A DNA stretch of 64,000 nt, from NCBI GenBank assembly GCA_009377755.1, contig WHTM01000010.1, forward strand, positions 67,001-131,000, read 5' to 3'. Positions 10,101-17,686 of the stretch are shown here, piece by piece. The stretch's first letter is position 1. The number at the start of each line of letters is the position of its first letter. Under the pieces are notes generated by a model, which was not told the DNA's origin, ran no database searches, and saw only the letters and a list, made by a program, of their open reading frames with translations. A program made the position numbers and the translations under genes. This DNA is from Hyphomicrobiales bacterium (GTDB taxonomy: Bacteria; Pseudomonadota; Alphaproteobacteria; Rhizobiales; Xanthobacteraceae).

Positions 10101-10720
10101 TCCACCGTCTCGTGCATGCACTTGAGCGCCGTCCAGGTGCCGGTGAAGCGCGACATCGCCCAGCCGTACAGGCCGTAATCGAGGAACTCCTGCACGCCGG
10201 CAGGCGAGAGGATCGGGATCATCTTGTCGAGGAAGGCGAATTCCGACTGGTGCGCGGTGGTGGAGGATTCCGCGGTGTGGTCGTCACCCATCAGCGCCAG
10301 CACGCCGCCATGCTTCGACGAGCCCGCGAAATTGGCGTGGCGGAACACGTCGCCGGTGCGGTCGACGCCGGGACCTTTGCCGTACCAGATGGCGAATACC
10401 CCATCGAACTTGCCCTCGCCGCGCAATTCCGCCTGCTGCGAACCCCAGATCGCGGTGGCGGCCAATTCCTCGTTGATGCCCGCCTGGAACAGGATGTCGG
10501 ACGCAGCGAGCCTTGAGCCCACACGCATGAACTGCTGGTCCAGCCCGCCGAGCGGCGAGCCGCGGTAACCGGTGATGAAGCCCGCGGTATTGAGTCCGGC
10601 GCGCCGGTCGCGCTCCTTCTGCATCAGGCAGAGGCGGATCAGCGCCTGGTAGCCGGTGACGAAGATCCGACTTTGCGTCAGGTCGTATTTGTCGTCGAGC
10701 GTGACGGGTCGTAGTGCCAT
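7163..10720 (-). CDS. Fused indolepyruvate:ferredoxin oxidoreductase family protein
   Basis: A 1185-residue protein joining the alpha (TPP-binding) and gamma-type halves of 2-oxoacid:ferredoxin oxidoreductase; the family oxidatively decarboxylates aryl pyruvates to aryl-CoA. The N-terminal half contains the transketolase-like start (GFITGYRGSPLGGLD) and the TPP region (CSGCPHNSS, GEGANWVG, FQNIGDGTYNHSG). Cysteine motifs CEGCGDC and CNKDYSCVRGFC near residues 631-670 should ligate Fe-S clusters. The gamma-like half begins at about residue 735 with GIIVTGVGGTGIVT. Between them, residues about 698-725 are encoded by an inserted palindromic repeat. It lies upstream of the acyl-CoA synthetase on the same strand and probably belongs to the same acid-degrading cluster. 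Confidence 0.88.
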   Translation of the reverse strand: MALRPVTLDDKYDLTQSRIFVTGYQALIRLCLMQKERDRRAGLNTAGFITGYRGSPLGGLDQQFMRVGSRLAASDILFQAGINEELAATAIWGSQQAELRGEGKFDGVFAIWYGKGPGVDRTGDVFRHANFAGSSKHGGVLALMGDDHTAESSTTAHQSEFAFLDKMIPILSPAGVQEFLDYGLYGWAMSRFTGTWTALKCMHETVESTAVVDGSLDRVQIVTPADFVMPDGGLNIRLRDTVLGMEARLYDYKRDAMLAFIKANRLNRLITSGGRNPKIGIITLGKSYLDVRQALDELSLDEVKCNDFGIRIYKCGCAWPLSREELAAFARGLDRIIVVEEKRSLVEVQVREELYGTANQPICIGKKDEEGRWLFPVKGALDPNDVAICIGERLLLYGHNEAIAAHVARLKEAQRVLAETGDVAQRTPYFCSGCPHNSSTVVPEGMRAYAGIGCHYMVQWMDRSTLGFTQMGGEGANWVGEAPFSKRSHVFQNIGDGTYNHSGYLAIRAAIASGVNITFKLLFNDAVAMTGGQANDGGLTVPQIARQVAAEGAKHVVVVTDEPWKYAKNEDWPRGLTIHHRDDLMQVQQELAEIPGTTVLIYDQTCAAEKRRRRKRGQFPDPDKRVMINELVCEGCGDCGVKSNCVSIQPLDTEWGRKRTIDQASCNKDYSCVRGFCPSFVTVHGAQLKKAAPETRDPVRPRASGDPASRTELQLSGSALVRGRTAEDLPDPILPRIEHPYGIIVTGVGGTGIVTIGAILGMAAHLEGKGIGIIDMAGLAQKGGAVYSYVRIANDPADIHAIRVAAGGASLVLGGDIVVTGTKKVLAAVKHGGTQVVVNTSEFLPGDFTRNADFSLPTERLKRAITSAASRENTRFIDATRLATALIGNAIGTNMFMLGYAYQSGAVPVSAAAIEQALELNGVSVAMNVAAFRWGRRAAIDADAVEALVKPAPERTDDARRLSQSFDETVARRVEFLTAYQNAAYAGHYRTWIDRAVAAEAAKAPGACGLAEAVARNLFKLMAYKDEYEVARLFAGEAFLTQVKNEFDGEKLRFEFHLAPPLFTRKDRITGEPRKMTFGPWMLPVFRLLAKFKFLRGTAFDPFGRTEERCTERALIADYEAMLDEVLASLTPANHPVAVGLAAIPEKIRGFGHVKTRHLAAAKADEAALLEQLRAGAAPALKAAE
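8545..8628. repeat. 84-bp palindromic repeat inserted in frame within a coding gene
   Basis: The element has perfect 7-bp terminal inverted repeats (CCGTTCG and CGAACGG), inner arms of the type GTCCCCGC-GCAAGC-GGGGAC and a length divisible by three. Related elements with the same ends lie between genes at 50740-50832 and 61867-61946. Here it encodes 28 residues (beginning VRPRASGDP) joining the two halves of the indolepyruvate oxidoreductase. Confidence 0.85.
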
Positions 10721-10853
10721 GCCTGCCCTCTGCGACGCCAGGAAGCCGAATTCAACCCTGTCGCGAGGCCTAGATATAGGCAGCGACCGCGGGATTCGGG
10801 ATGGTCACAGCGTCACAAGGCTGACACCGCAGGTGGCAAGTTGCAAATCAAAG

Positions 10854-10879
10854 CCCGGCCCCGGTAACCCGGGGCCGGG
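10854..10879 (-). terminator. Rho-independent terminator
   Basis: A perfect 11-bp G/C stem (CCCGGCCCCGG with its complement) with a four-base loop. On the minus strand it is followed by CTTTGATTT. It lies just after the stop of the minus-strand gene at 10917-11567, whose transcript it should end before the indolepyruvate oxidoreductase. Confidence 0.7.
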
Positions 10880-10916
10880 TATCACCGGCGCTGTTGCTAC
10901 GGTCTCCGCCGCGGCG

Positions 10917-11567
10917 TTACTGCGGGCAATAGGACACGCACTGCGGGACCAGGATGTTCGGATCATCCTGCGCCGGCACGTCGGTCCAGCGCAACAGGCA
11001 TCCGTCCTCGGTGGTCCCGCCGCACAGCGGCTGCTCGACCGGCACGTAGCCATAGGCCGAATAGCCGATCGCACCGACCGTCAGCGCGCCGAGCGCGACG
11101 ATCGGAACCAGCCCCCAACGCCGGCCTCTCCAGAACACGGCCCGCGGGCCGCGGACCACCACGACGCGCCGGCCGCCAATCCGCCACGGGCCGCCTCTGC
11201 GCCCGCCGACACGCACTCCGCTTGGACGCACGCCGGGGCGGACGACCCCTGGACGCACGCCGGGGCGGACGATGCCTGGACGAACGACGCCGGGGCGGAC
11301 GATACCTGGACGGACGCCCGGACGGGCCGCAGGACGACGCGCCGCCGGGCGTGCGGGACGGGCCGCAGGACGCGCCGCCGGCCGGGCAGGACGCGCCGCG
11401 GGACGAGCTCCACCACGTTCTTTACGTTGCGCCGAGATATCCGTCACCGGGCTCGCCACGGCGCCGGCCGACGCGGGAACGACCGCGCCCGGGCTTGTAA
11501 CCGCCAAGACCCCTCCCAATCCAATCGCGGCTGCAGCCGCCAGAGCGGCACCAAATCTCTGAGACAT
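10917..11567 (-). CDS. Secreted or membrane-anchored Arg/Pro/Gly-repeat protein, unknown function
   Basis: Hypothetical protein of 216 residues. An N-terminal signal sequence (about 1-30, Ala/Gly-rich) is followed by a low-complexity block at about 50-125 built from RPAA and then RPG(V/I)(V/R) units, then a basic stretch with VVVVRGPRAVFW, one hydrophobic segment at about 148-168 (GLVPIVALGALTVGAIGY), and a C-terminal tail of about 48 residues with four cysteines (PLCGG, DGC, QCVSYC). The cationic repeat could bind cell-wall polymers, nucleic acid or RNA; this is inference. A strong terminator follows. I do not recognise the family. Confidence 0.7.
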   Translation of the reverse strand: MSQRFGAALAAAAAIGLGGVLAVTSPGAVVPASAGAVASPVTDISAQRKERGGARPAARPARPAARPAARPARPAARRPAARPGVRPGIVRPGVVRPGIVRPGVRPGVVRPGVRPSGVRVGGRRGGPWRIGGRRVVVVRGPRAVFWRGRRWGLVPIVALGALTVGAIGYSAYGYVPVEQPLCGGTTEDGCLLRWTDVPAQDDPNILVPQCVSYCPQ

Positions 11568-11782
11568 GCGGTTTTCTCCAATAAATGCTCGCCAGCGGAT
11601 GCCGCGAGGGTGGCCAAATCAAGGCACGGGCACGGCGCTCAATACAGGATGGTCTGTGATATGCCCGCACTGGTGCAGCACTCTAGCGCCGCGTTAAATG
11701 AACTGAGCCTGAATGCCCGCCGGCCTGGCCCGGCCCCTTCACATTCCGTCCAGCGACCACCGGAAGACGCCGAGGCCATTGA

Positions 11783-12934
11783 ATGGACTTTGAACTGCCC
11801 GAAGAGCTGCGCCTCCTTCAGAAGACCGTGCGGGATTTCGTCGACCGCGAGCTGATCCCGATCGAGATGCAGGCGATGGACGGCCCAGTGATGCGGCCGG
11901 ACATTCGCGCGGCGCTGGAGCAGAAGGCCAAGGACCGCGGCCTATGGCTGCTGGAAGTACCCGAGGAATACGGCGGCCAGGGCTTGAGCATGCTGGGCAT
12001 GGTCGTGGTATGGCAGGAGATTGCGCGCACCATCGCGATGCCGCCGCGCGGGCCGGCCGTGTTCGGCCCGGAAATCCGCGGCATCCTGTTCATGCTCGAC
12101 GATGCGCAGAAGGAGAAATACCTGTTCCCGGTGCTGCGCGGTGAGAAGAAGACCGCCTTTGCACAATCGGAACCCGATGCCGGCGCCGATCCCGGCGCGA
12201 TGCGCACCACCGCGGTGCGTCAAGGCGACCACTACGTCATCAACGGCTATAAGCGCTGGATCACCGCCGCCAAGACCGCGGATTTTCTTCAGCTCGTCGC
12301 CGCCACCGACCGCGCCAAGGGCAGCCGCGGCGGCTTGAGCATGTTCCTGGTCGACATGGACACGCCCGGCATCAAGGTCGTACGCGAGACCAAGACCATG
12401 ATGGGCGACCTCACCTACGAGATCGCGTTCGACGACGCGAAGGTACCGGTGGAAAACCTGATCGGCAGCGAGGGCGACGGCATGAGCAAGGCGCAGACCT
12501 GGATCACCGCCGGGCGTCTGTATCAGGCGTGCCGCGGGCTCGGCGTGGCGCAGCGCTGCATCTCGCTGATGGGTAAATACGCGAAGGAGCGTGTCACGTT
12601 CGGCGCGCCGCTCGCCGACCGCCAGGCGGTCCAATTCATGCTTGCCGACAGCGTGACCGAGCACACGATGACGCAACTGCTCGTCTATCGCACGGCGGCC
12701 ATGACCGACGCCGGTACCACCGCGCGCCATGACAGCTACATGACCAAAATCGCCGGCACCGAGCTCGGCTTCCGCGTCGCCGACCGCTGCATGCAGATTC
12801 ACGGCGCCATGGGGCTCGCGCTGGAGATGCCGATCTCAAAGATGTGGCGCGACGCGCGCAGCTTCATCATCACCGAAGGGCCGGTGGAGGTGATGCGGAT
12901 GGTGCTGGCGCGGGAACTGCTGAGGGAGTTCTAG
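11783..12934 (+). CDS. Acyl-CoA dehydrogenase
   Basis: FAD-dependent alpha,beta-dehydrogenation of an acyl-CoA, passing electrons to ETF. At 383 residues it is the usual size. The N-terminal helical domain starts MDFELPEELRLLQKTVRDFV; the middle domain has FAQSEPDAGADPGAMRT and the substrate/FAD loop YKRWITAA; the C-terminal domain ends with the QIHGAMGL block that contacts FAD in the partner subunit. It is transcribed away from the Arg/Pro-repeat gene, with about 215 bases of shared upstream sequence. A second acyl-CoA dehydrogenase lies at 13516-14718, in the opposite direction. Chain-length preference cannot be told. Confidence 0.88.
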   Translation: MDFELPEELRLLQKTVRDFVDRELIPIEMQAMDGPVMRPDIRAALEQKAKDRGLWLLEVPEEYGGQGLSMLGMVVVWQEIARTIAMPPRGPAVFGPEIRGILFMLDDAQKEKYLFPVLRGEKKTAFAQSEPDAGADPGAMRTTAVRQGDHYVINGYKRWITAAKTADFLQLVAATDRAKGSRGGLSMFLVDMDTPGIKVVRETKTMMGDLTYEIAFDDAKVPVENLIGSEGDGMSKAQTWITAGRLYQACRGLGVAQRCISLMGKYAKERVTFGAPLADRQAVQFMLADSVTEHTMTQLLVYRTAAMTDAGTTARHDSYMTKIAGTELGFRVADRCMQIHGAMGLALEMPISKMWRDARSFIITEGPVEVMRMVLARELLREF

Positions 12935-12976
12935 GGAGCTCACGCCGCTAATTTTGTTGCGCACCACCAGTTCAGT

Positions 12977-13022
12977 CCTCATCCTGAGGAGCGCTCCGAA
13001 GGAGCGCATCTCGAAGGATGGC
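12977..13022. repeat. Palindromic repeat (CCTCATCCTGAGGAGC family), left copy
   Basis: A hairpin with the ends CCTCATCCTGAGGAGC and ATCTCGAAGGATGG lying just before the GIY-YIG gene. A second copy in the opposite orientation lies at 13316-13362, so the pair brackets the gene. Confidence 0.8.
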
Positions 13023-13030
13023 CGCAAGCG

Positions 13031-13360
13031 ATGAGCGACGGCGCCTATGCCTACATCGTGCGTTGCGCGGACGGCGCCTACTATACCGGCACCGCGAGGA
13101 ACGGGCTTGAGGTGCGCGTGGCCGAGCATAACGCCGGGCATTACGGCGGCTTCACCGCAACCAGACGTCCAGTGACACTGGTTTATTCTGAATGGTTCGA
13201 CCGCATCCTCGATGCCATCGCTGCCGAACGTCAGATCAAGGGCTGGTCGCGCGCCAAGAAAGAAGCATTGATCCGCGGCGACTTCGCTGCGTTACAAGCG
13301 CTGGCGCGCCGCGGGCCTCATCCTTCGAGACGCCCGCCTTCGGCGGGCTCCTCAGGATGA
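13031..13360 (+). CDS. GIY-YIG nuclease family protein (YhbQ-like)
   Basis: Small predicted single-domain GIY-YIG protein of 109 residues. The two halves of the signature are visible as YAYIVRCADG and YYTGTA (about residues 6-20), followed by the conserved Arg region, EHNAGHYGGFTATRRP and the conserved EWFDR...AAERQIKGWSRAKKEALI block. The last 15 or so residues (Arg/Pro/Ser-rich) are encoded by the right-hand palindromic repeat, so the ancestral stop was probably lost. The gene is bracketed by inverted copies of that repeat. Biochemical role unknown; bacterial relatives act on DNA. Confidence 0.8.
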   Translation: MSDGAYAYIVRCADGAYYTGTARNGLEVRVAEHNAGHYGGFTATRRPVTLVYSEWFDRILDAIAAERQIKGWSRAKKEALIRGDFAALQALARRGPHPSRRPPSAGSSG

Positions 13361-13362
13361 GG
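13316..13362. repeat. Palindromic repeat (CCTCATCCTGAGGAGC family), right copy
   Basis: A 47-bp hairpin with CCTCATCC / GGATGAGG ends and a central GCCCGCC-TTC-GGCGGGC stem. It overlaps the 3' end of the GIY-YIG gene and supplies its stop codon; it is inverted relative to the copy at 12977-13022. Confidence 0.85.
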
Positions 13363-13404
13363 GGAAACAGCTGTGATCGAGATACATTCTCGGGAGGCTG
13401 CGGA

Positions 13405-13515
13405 ATGACCTGGTTTGAACTGGATGCGTTGCTTGGCGCACCATTGCTGGTGCTGGTGCTGGCGATGGTTCTGGCTCACAAGCAGGACGAGCCGCACCAT
13501 GGGGCTGCCGAATAG
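13405..13515 (+). CDS. Small single-span membrane protein, 36 residues
   Basis: A short open frame starting with ATG after GGGAGG at nine-base spacing. The product has an acidic N-terminus, one hydrophobic segment (APLLVLVLAMVLA, about residues 12-24) and a polar tail ending DEPHHGAAE. Its stop codon abuts the stop of the convergent acyl-CoA dehydrogenase without overlap, which favours a real gene. No family recognised. Confidence 0.4.
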   Translation: MTWFELDALLGAPLLVLVLAMVLAHKQDEPHHGAAE

Positions 13516-14718
13516 TCACTCCACACCCCACCGCCAAAATTCCGGCCCCTCCTCGCGCATCAAGCGCGCCAGCACCATGGCGTGCACCTCCGAGGCGCCG
13601 TCAACAAGCCGCGCCTGCCGCGCATAGCGGTAGATCCATTCCAGCACCGTGTCCTTGGAGTAGCCGCGCGCACCGTTGAGCTGGATCGCGACGTCGGAGG
13701 CAAGATGCAGCGTGTCGGCGACCTGCACCTTGGCCATCGACACCTCCTTGCGCGCGCGCGAGCCGGCGTCGAGCAGCCAGGCGGCGTGCATCACCAGGAG
13801 CCGGCCGATCGAAATTTCCTTTGCCACCTCGCCGAGCTTGATCTGCACGCTTTCGCGGTCGGCAAGCTTGATGCCGAAGCCTTCGCGCCGTTCGACGTAC
13901 TCCTGCGCGATCTCCATGCAGCGCTTGGCAAGCCCGAGCCAGCGCATGCAATGGGTTAGCCGCGCGGGCCCGAGCCTGATCTGCGTCGCGCGCAAACCGT
14001 CTCCGACCTGCATCAGCACGTTCTCCGCTGGAATTTCCAGGCCGTCGAACTCGAGCTCGCAGTGCCCGCCGTGCTCTTCCGGCCCCATGATCGGAATGCG
14101 CCGCACGATGCGCCAGCCGGGCTGGTCCTTGTGGAACATGAACGCGGTGAGCCCGCGGCGCGGTTCGTCCGACGTGCGCGCGATCAGGATGAAATGCGAG
14201 GCCTCGCCGGCGCCGGTGATGAACCACTTGCGGCCACTGACGATGTAGCGGTCGTTGCGCGGCTCGGCGCGGGTACGGATCATGCCCGGATCGGAGCCGC
14301 CCCCCGGCGCCGGCTCAGTCATCACGAACGAAGAGCGCACCTTGCCGTCGACGATCGGGCGCAGCCATTTGTCCTTCTGCTCAGGCGTGCCGACCTGGGC
14401 GAGCAGGTTCATGTTGCCGTCGTCGGGCGCCGCGCAGTTGAGCGCAACCGGCCCGAAGATCGAGCGGTTCGCCTCCTCGTACATGGCCGCCCAGCCGACC
14501 ACCGGCAGGCCCATGCCGCCGTAGTCCTTCGGCGTCTGCGGCGCCCATAGGCCGGCGGCCTTGGCCTTAGCCTGCGCGGGCGCCAGGACATCGAGGCGGA
14601 TGTTCTCGTGCGGGTCGAAGTTGGCCGGGTCGGCTTCCAGCGGCAGCACATGCTCGGCGATGAACACGCGCGTGCGGACGCGGATATCCTCAATCTCGGG
14701 CGGGAGGGTGAAGTCCAT
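13516..14718 (-). CDS. Acyl-CoA dehydrogenase (ACAD10/11-like)
   Basis: A 400-residue flavoprotein oxidising an acyl-CoA. The N-terminal PPEIEDIRVRTRVFIAEHV, the FAD-loop region SSFVMTEPAPGGGSDPGMIRT and the FITGAGEASHF block are of the ACAD10/11-like group, which often handles hydroxylated or branched acyl-CoAs. The C-terminal QLNGARGYSKDTVLEWIYR segment is intact. It is followed 15 bases upstream by an SDR dehydrogenase on the same strand, a common pairing for beta-oxidation-like steps. Substrate unknown. Confidence 0.87.
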   Translation of the reverse strand: MDFTLPPEIEDIRVRTRVFIAEHVLPLEADPANFDPHENIRLDVLAPAQAKAKAAGLWAPQTPKDYGGMGLPVVGWAAMYEEANRSIFGPVALNCAAPDDGNMNLLAQVGTPEQKDKWLRPIVDGKVRSSFVMTEPAPGGGSDPGMIRTRAEPRNDRYIVSGRKWFITGAGEASHFILIARTSDEPRRGLTAFMFHKDQPGWRIVRRIPIMGPEEHGGHCELEFDGLEIPAENVLMQVGDGLRATQIRLGPARLTHCMRWLGLAKRCMEIAQEYVERREGFGIKLADRESVQIKLGEVAKEISIGRLLVMHAAWLLDAGSRARKEVSMAKVQVADTLHLASDVAIQLNGARGYSKDTVLEWIYRYARQARLVDGASEVHAMVLARLMREEGPEFWRWGVE

Positions 14719-14733
14719 GCCGTATTCTTACCC

Positions 14734-15516
14734 CTATGCCCGCAGCGCCACCATCTGCCCGCCGTCGACCACCACGGTCGTGCCGGCCATGTAGGCGCCG
14801 GCATCCGACACCAGCAGCAGCAGCGCGCCGTCGAGATCGCCGTCCTGGCCGAAGCGGCCGGCCGGGATGTCCTTGGTCATCGCCGCCCCCTGCGGGCTGG
14901 TGAGGAACGCGCGGTTCAAATCGGTCACGAACCAGCCGGGCGCGATGGCGTTAACGCGGACGCCCCGGAACCCGAGCTCCAGCCCCAGCGCCTTGGTCAT
15001 CTGGATCACCCCGGCTTTTGCGGTCGCGTAGGCGACCACGCCCTTCGCCACGCCGAAGCCCAGCACCGAGGCGATGTTGACGATGGCGCCGCCCTTGCCG
15101 GCCGCGAGCATACGGCGCGCCGCCTCCTGCGCCCAGAAGAACACCGCATCGAGGTTGGTGCCGACCACGCGGCGCCACTCCATTTCGGGGAGTTCGACCG
15201 CCCGGCCGGAATGGGCAACGCCGGCATTGTTGACGAGGATCGTCACCGTGCCGAGCGCGGCTTCCGCCTGGTCGAAGGCGCGCAGCATCGCGTCGCGATC
15301 GAGCACATCCGCCACGGTGGCAACGGCGCGGCCACCGTTCGCCTCAATGCGTTGCTTCACAGCGTCAAGCCGCTCGGCACGCCTGGCGACGAGAGCGACG
15401 GCCGCGCCGTTCGCCGCCAGTACTTCGGCGAAGCGCGCCCCAAGCCCGCTCGACGCACCGGTGACCAGCGCGACGCGGCCGGTGAGGTCGAATATGTCGG
15501 CGGCTTTCATGCTCAT
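14734..15516 (-). CDS. SDR family NAD(P)-dependent oxidoreductase
   Basis: Classical short-chain dehydrogenase of 260 residues. TGASSGLG near residues 19-26 is the cofactor motif, NNAG follows in the usual place, and the catalytic YATAK (Y-x3-K) is preceded by INIASV supplying the Ser. I chose the ATG at 15516, which has GGGA seven bases upstream; ATG at 15510 is possible. It is probably cotranscribed with the acyl-CoA dehydrogenase 15 bases downstream and may oxidise a 3-hydroxyacyl intermediate (inference). Confidence 0.85.
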   Translation of the reverse strand: MSMKAADIFDLTGRVALVTGASSGLGARFAEVLAANGAAVALVARRAERLDAVKQRIEANGGRAVATVADVLDRDAMLRAFDQAEAALGTVTILVNNAGVAHSGRAVELPEMEWRRVVGTNLDAVFFWAQEAARRMLAAGKGGAIVNIASVLGFGVAKGVVAYATAKAGVIQMTKALGLELGFRGVRVNAIAPGWFVTDLNRAFLTSPQGAAMTKDIPAGRFGQDGDLDGALLLLVSDAGAYMAGTTVVVDGGQMVALRA

Positions 15517-15536
15517 GTCATAGTCCCACACTCGGT

Positions 15537-15617
15537 GTCATGCTCGGCCTTGTGCCGGGCATCCACGTCCTTTGTGCAAGTGAAAGACGTGGATGGCCGG
15601 GACAAGGCCGGCCATGA
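15537..15617. repeat. Palindromic repeat (GTCATGC-CGGCCTTGTGCCGGGC family)
   Basis: An inverted element with arms ending GTCAT / ATGAC and an inner pair CACGTC / GACGTG. A second copy lies at 37478-37563 before the CobW gene. It separates the SDR gene from the TRAP permease gene. Confidence 0.8.
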
Positions 15618-15621
15618 CGCG

Positions 15622-17151
15622 TCATCTATAAAGCGCATGCGGCAGTGCCGTCGCAAGCCCCGGCACGAACCACAGGATCACCAGCGCAACAAGCTGGATC
15701 GCCACGAACGGTACGACGCCGGCATAGAGGTGCCGCGTGGTGATTTCCGACGGCGCGACGCCGCGCAGGAAGAACAGCGTCGGACCGAACGGCGGCGTCA
15801 TGTACGAGGTCTGCAGGTTCACCGCCATCAGCACGCCGAGCCAGACCGGATCGACGCCCGGCATGCGTAGGAGCACCGGCGCGACGATCGGCACCACCAC
15901 GAAGATGATCTCGAACGCATCCATGATGAAGCCAAGCAGGAACATCGCCAGCATCACGACAAGAATCGCGCCGGCGGTACCGCCGGGAAGATTGCTCAGG
16001 CCGCGATGCACCAGGTCGTCCCCGCCGAGTCCGCGAAAGACAAGGCTGAACATCGTGGCGCCGATCAGGATCAGAAAGATCATGCTGGTGAACTGCGCCG
16101 TCTTCGCGGTCACTTGCGTGAGCGTTCCGTCGCGATGCACCCGCAGCAGCGCCACCCCCGCGCCAAACACGGCGACCGCGATCAGCGGCAGCACGGCGGC
16201 CGGCCCGCCGTGCCGCAGCGGCGGAATCGCGAGCAGCGCGACGATCGCGGTGTCGATCGGCCAGGTCTGCCGGGGATCGATGCGCCGCGCCGCCAGCAGA
16301 ATGGCGCCGAACGCGCCGACCGCGGCCGCTTCCGTCGGCGTCGCGAGACCGCCGAGGATCGACCCAAGCACCGCGAGAATCAGCGCCACGGGCGCCACCA
16401 GCACCTCGCCGAGGCGACGTGCCATGGCGATGCCGCGTGGCGCGTCCGGGTCGGGCGGAATTGCCGGCGCGCGTGCCGGGCGCAGCGTCGCGGTCGCGAC
16501 AATGTAGACAAGGTAGAGTGCCACCAGGGCGAAGCCGGGAATGACTGCCCCGGCGAACAGGTCGGCGACCGAGACGGAGTCGGACGCGAAATTGCCCTCG
16601 GCGAGTTGTGCCGCCTGGTAGGAATGGGAAAGCTGGTCGCCGAGCAGCACCAGCACGATCGCCGGCGGAAAGACCTGCGCCAGCGTCGCGGTCGCCGCCA
16701 CGGTACCGGCGGCGAGCCGGTGATCGTAGCCATGGCGCAGCATCGTCGGAAGCATGATCAGACCGAGCGTCACGGTGGTGGCGCCGACCACGCCCTTTGC
16801 CGCGGCGAGCAAGGTGCCGACGATCACGACGGAAACGCCTAAGCCCCCGCGCACCGTGCCGAACAGCCGCCCCATGGTCTCCAGCAGATCCTCGGCGATG
16901 CGCGAGCGTTCCAGCATGACGCCCATGAAGACGAACAGCGGGATCGCCAGCAGCACCTCGTTGGTCATCACGCCGAAGATGCGCTGCGGCAGCGCGCCAA
17001 TGAGCGCCATGCTCATGGTCCCGGCGAGATGCCCGATGACTGCGAAGGCAAGCGACACGCCGCCGAGCGTCAGCGCCACCGGATAACCGGCCATCAGCAG
17101 CCCGCAGACGGCGGCCACCATGAGTACCGCCAGGACCTCGGCACCGGTCAT
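15622..17151 (-). CDS. TRAP transporter large permease (DctM-like, FcbT3 type)
   Basis: The 12-segment inner-membrane subunit of a sodium-driven TRAP importer. It has 509 residues, longer than the usual 430 or so, because of an extra segment with several hydrophobic stretches at about 235-340; this enlarged form is seen in the mannitol/chloroaromatic-type (FcbT3) branch. N-terminal GYPVALTLGGVSLAFA and LLAIPLFVFMGVMLERS are typical DctM features. The start overlaps the DctQ stop by four bases (ATGA). No periplasmic DctP protein is encoded beside it in this window. Confidence 0.88.
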   Translation of the reverse strand: MTGAEVLAVLMVAAVCGLLMAGYPVALTLGGVSLAFAVIGHLAGTMSMALIGALPQRIFGVMTNEVLLAIPLFVFMGVMLERSRIAEDLLETMGRLFGTVRGGLGVSVVIVGTLLAAAKGVVGATTVTLGLIMLPTMLRHGYDHRLAAGTVAATATLAQVFPPAIVLVLLGDQLSHSYQAAQLAEGNFASDSVSVADLFAGAVIPGFALVALYLVYIVATATLRPARAPAIPPDPDAPRGIAMARRLGEVLVAPVALILAVLGSILGGLATPTEAAAVGAFGAILLAARRIDPRQTWPIDTAIVALLAIPPLRHGGPAAVLPLIAVAVFGAGVALLRVHRDGTLTQVTAKTAQFTSMIFLILIGATMFSLVFRGLGGDDLVHRGLSNLPGGTAGAILVVMLAMFLLGFIMDAFEIIFVVVPIVAPVLLRMPGVDPVWLGVLMAVNLQTSYMTPPFGPTLFFLRGVAPSEITTRHLYAGVVPFVAIQLVALVILWFVPGLATALPHALYR

Positions 17152-17678
17152 TGGCGCGGTGCCTTGCGGTCAATGAGCGTCGTCGCCGCGCGGATCGCCT
17201 GCGCGATACCCTGCAGCGCCATCAACAGCGCGAACAGCGGGATCAGGCTCTTGAGCAGATAGACGAACGGCAGCCCGCTCACCTCCCGCGAACGCTCGTG
17301 GATCGCCCAGGACCGCGTGACGTACGGCCAGGCGTACCAGGCGAGCACCGCCATGAACGGCAAGAGGAGCAAAAGCGCACCGAAGAGATCGACAAGCGCC
17401 TTGGTACGCGTTGTCGCGTCGCCGTAGAGGATATCGATACGCACGTGCCCATCGTCGCGGAGCGTCCAGGCCGCCGCCAGCATGAAAAGGACCGCATGCC
17501 CGTACAGGACCGTTTCCTGCAGCCAGATCGAGCCGATGCCGAGTACGTAGCGCAGGATCACCACAGCGAACTGGACCAGCACGAGGGTGAGCGCGAGCCA
17601 CGCCACCGCCCGTCCGACAGCGCCGGTGAGGCGGTCGATGCGGTCGGCGATCTGATCAAGCTGGTTTGACGACGACAT
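17148..17678 (-). CDS. TRAP transporter small permease (DctQ-like, FcbT2 type)
   Basis: The four-segment inner-membrane subunit, 176 residues, paired with the large permease through a 4-base ATGA overlap. WLQETVLYGHAVLFMLAAAWTL with the following DGHVRIDIL is the classical DctQ signature (about residues 56-85). The gene has no binding-protein partner upstream; a palindromic repeat and then the divergent nitrile hydratase operon follow. Confidence 0.85.
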   Translation of the reverse strand: MSSSNQLDQIADRIDRLTGAVGRAVAWLALTLVLVQFAVVILRYVLGIGSIWLQETVLYGHAVLFMLAAAWTLRDDGHVRIDILYGDATTRTKALVDLFGALLLLLPFMAVLAWYAWPYVTRSWAIHERSREVSGLPFVYLLKSLIPLFALLMALQGIAQAIRAATTLIDRKAPRQ

Positions 17679-17686
17679 ATCCGCTT

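Noticed and set aside
11222-11562. Plus-strand repeat-rich frames opposite the Arg/Pro-repeat gene
   Set aside because: Mirror image of the repetitive DNA; no SD, no signal peptide, and the minus-strand gene has a signal peptide and terminator.
15626-17173. 515-codon minus-strand frame overlapping the TRAP large permease
   Set aside because: It is Arg-rich with no hydrophobic spans, in a shifted frame of dctM, whose family match is clear.
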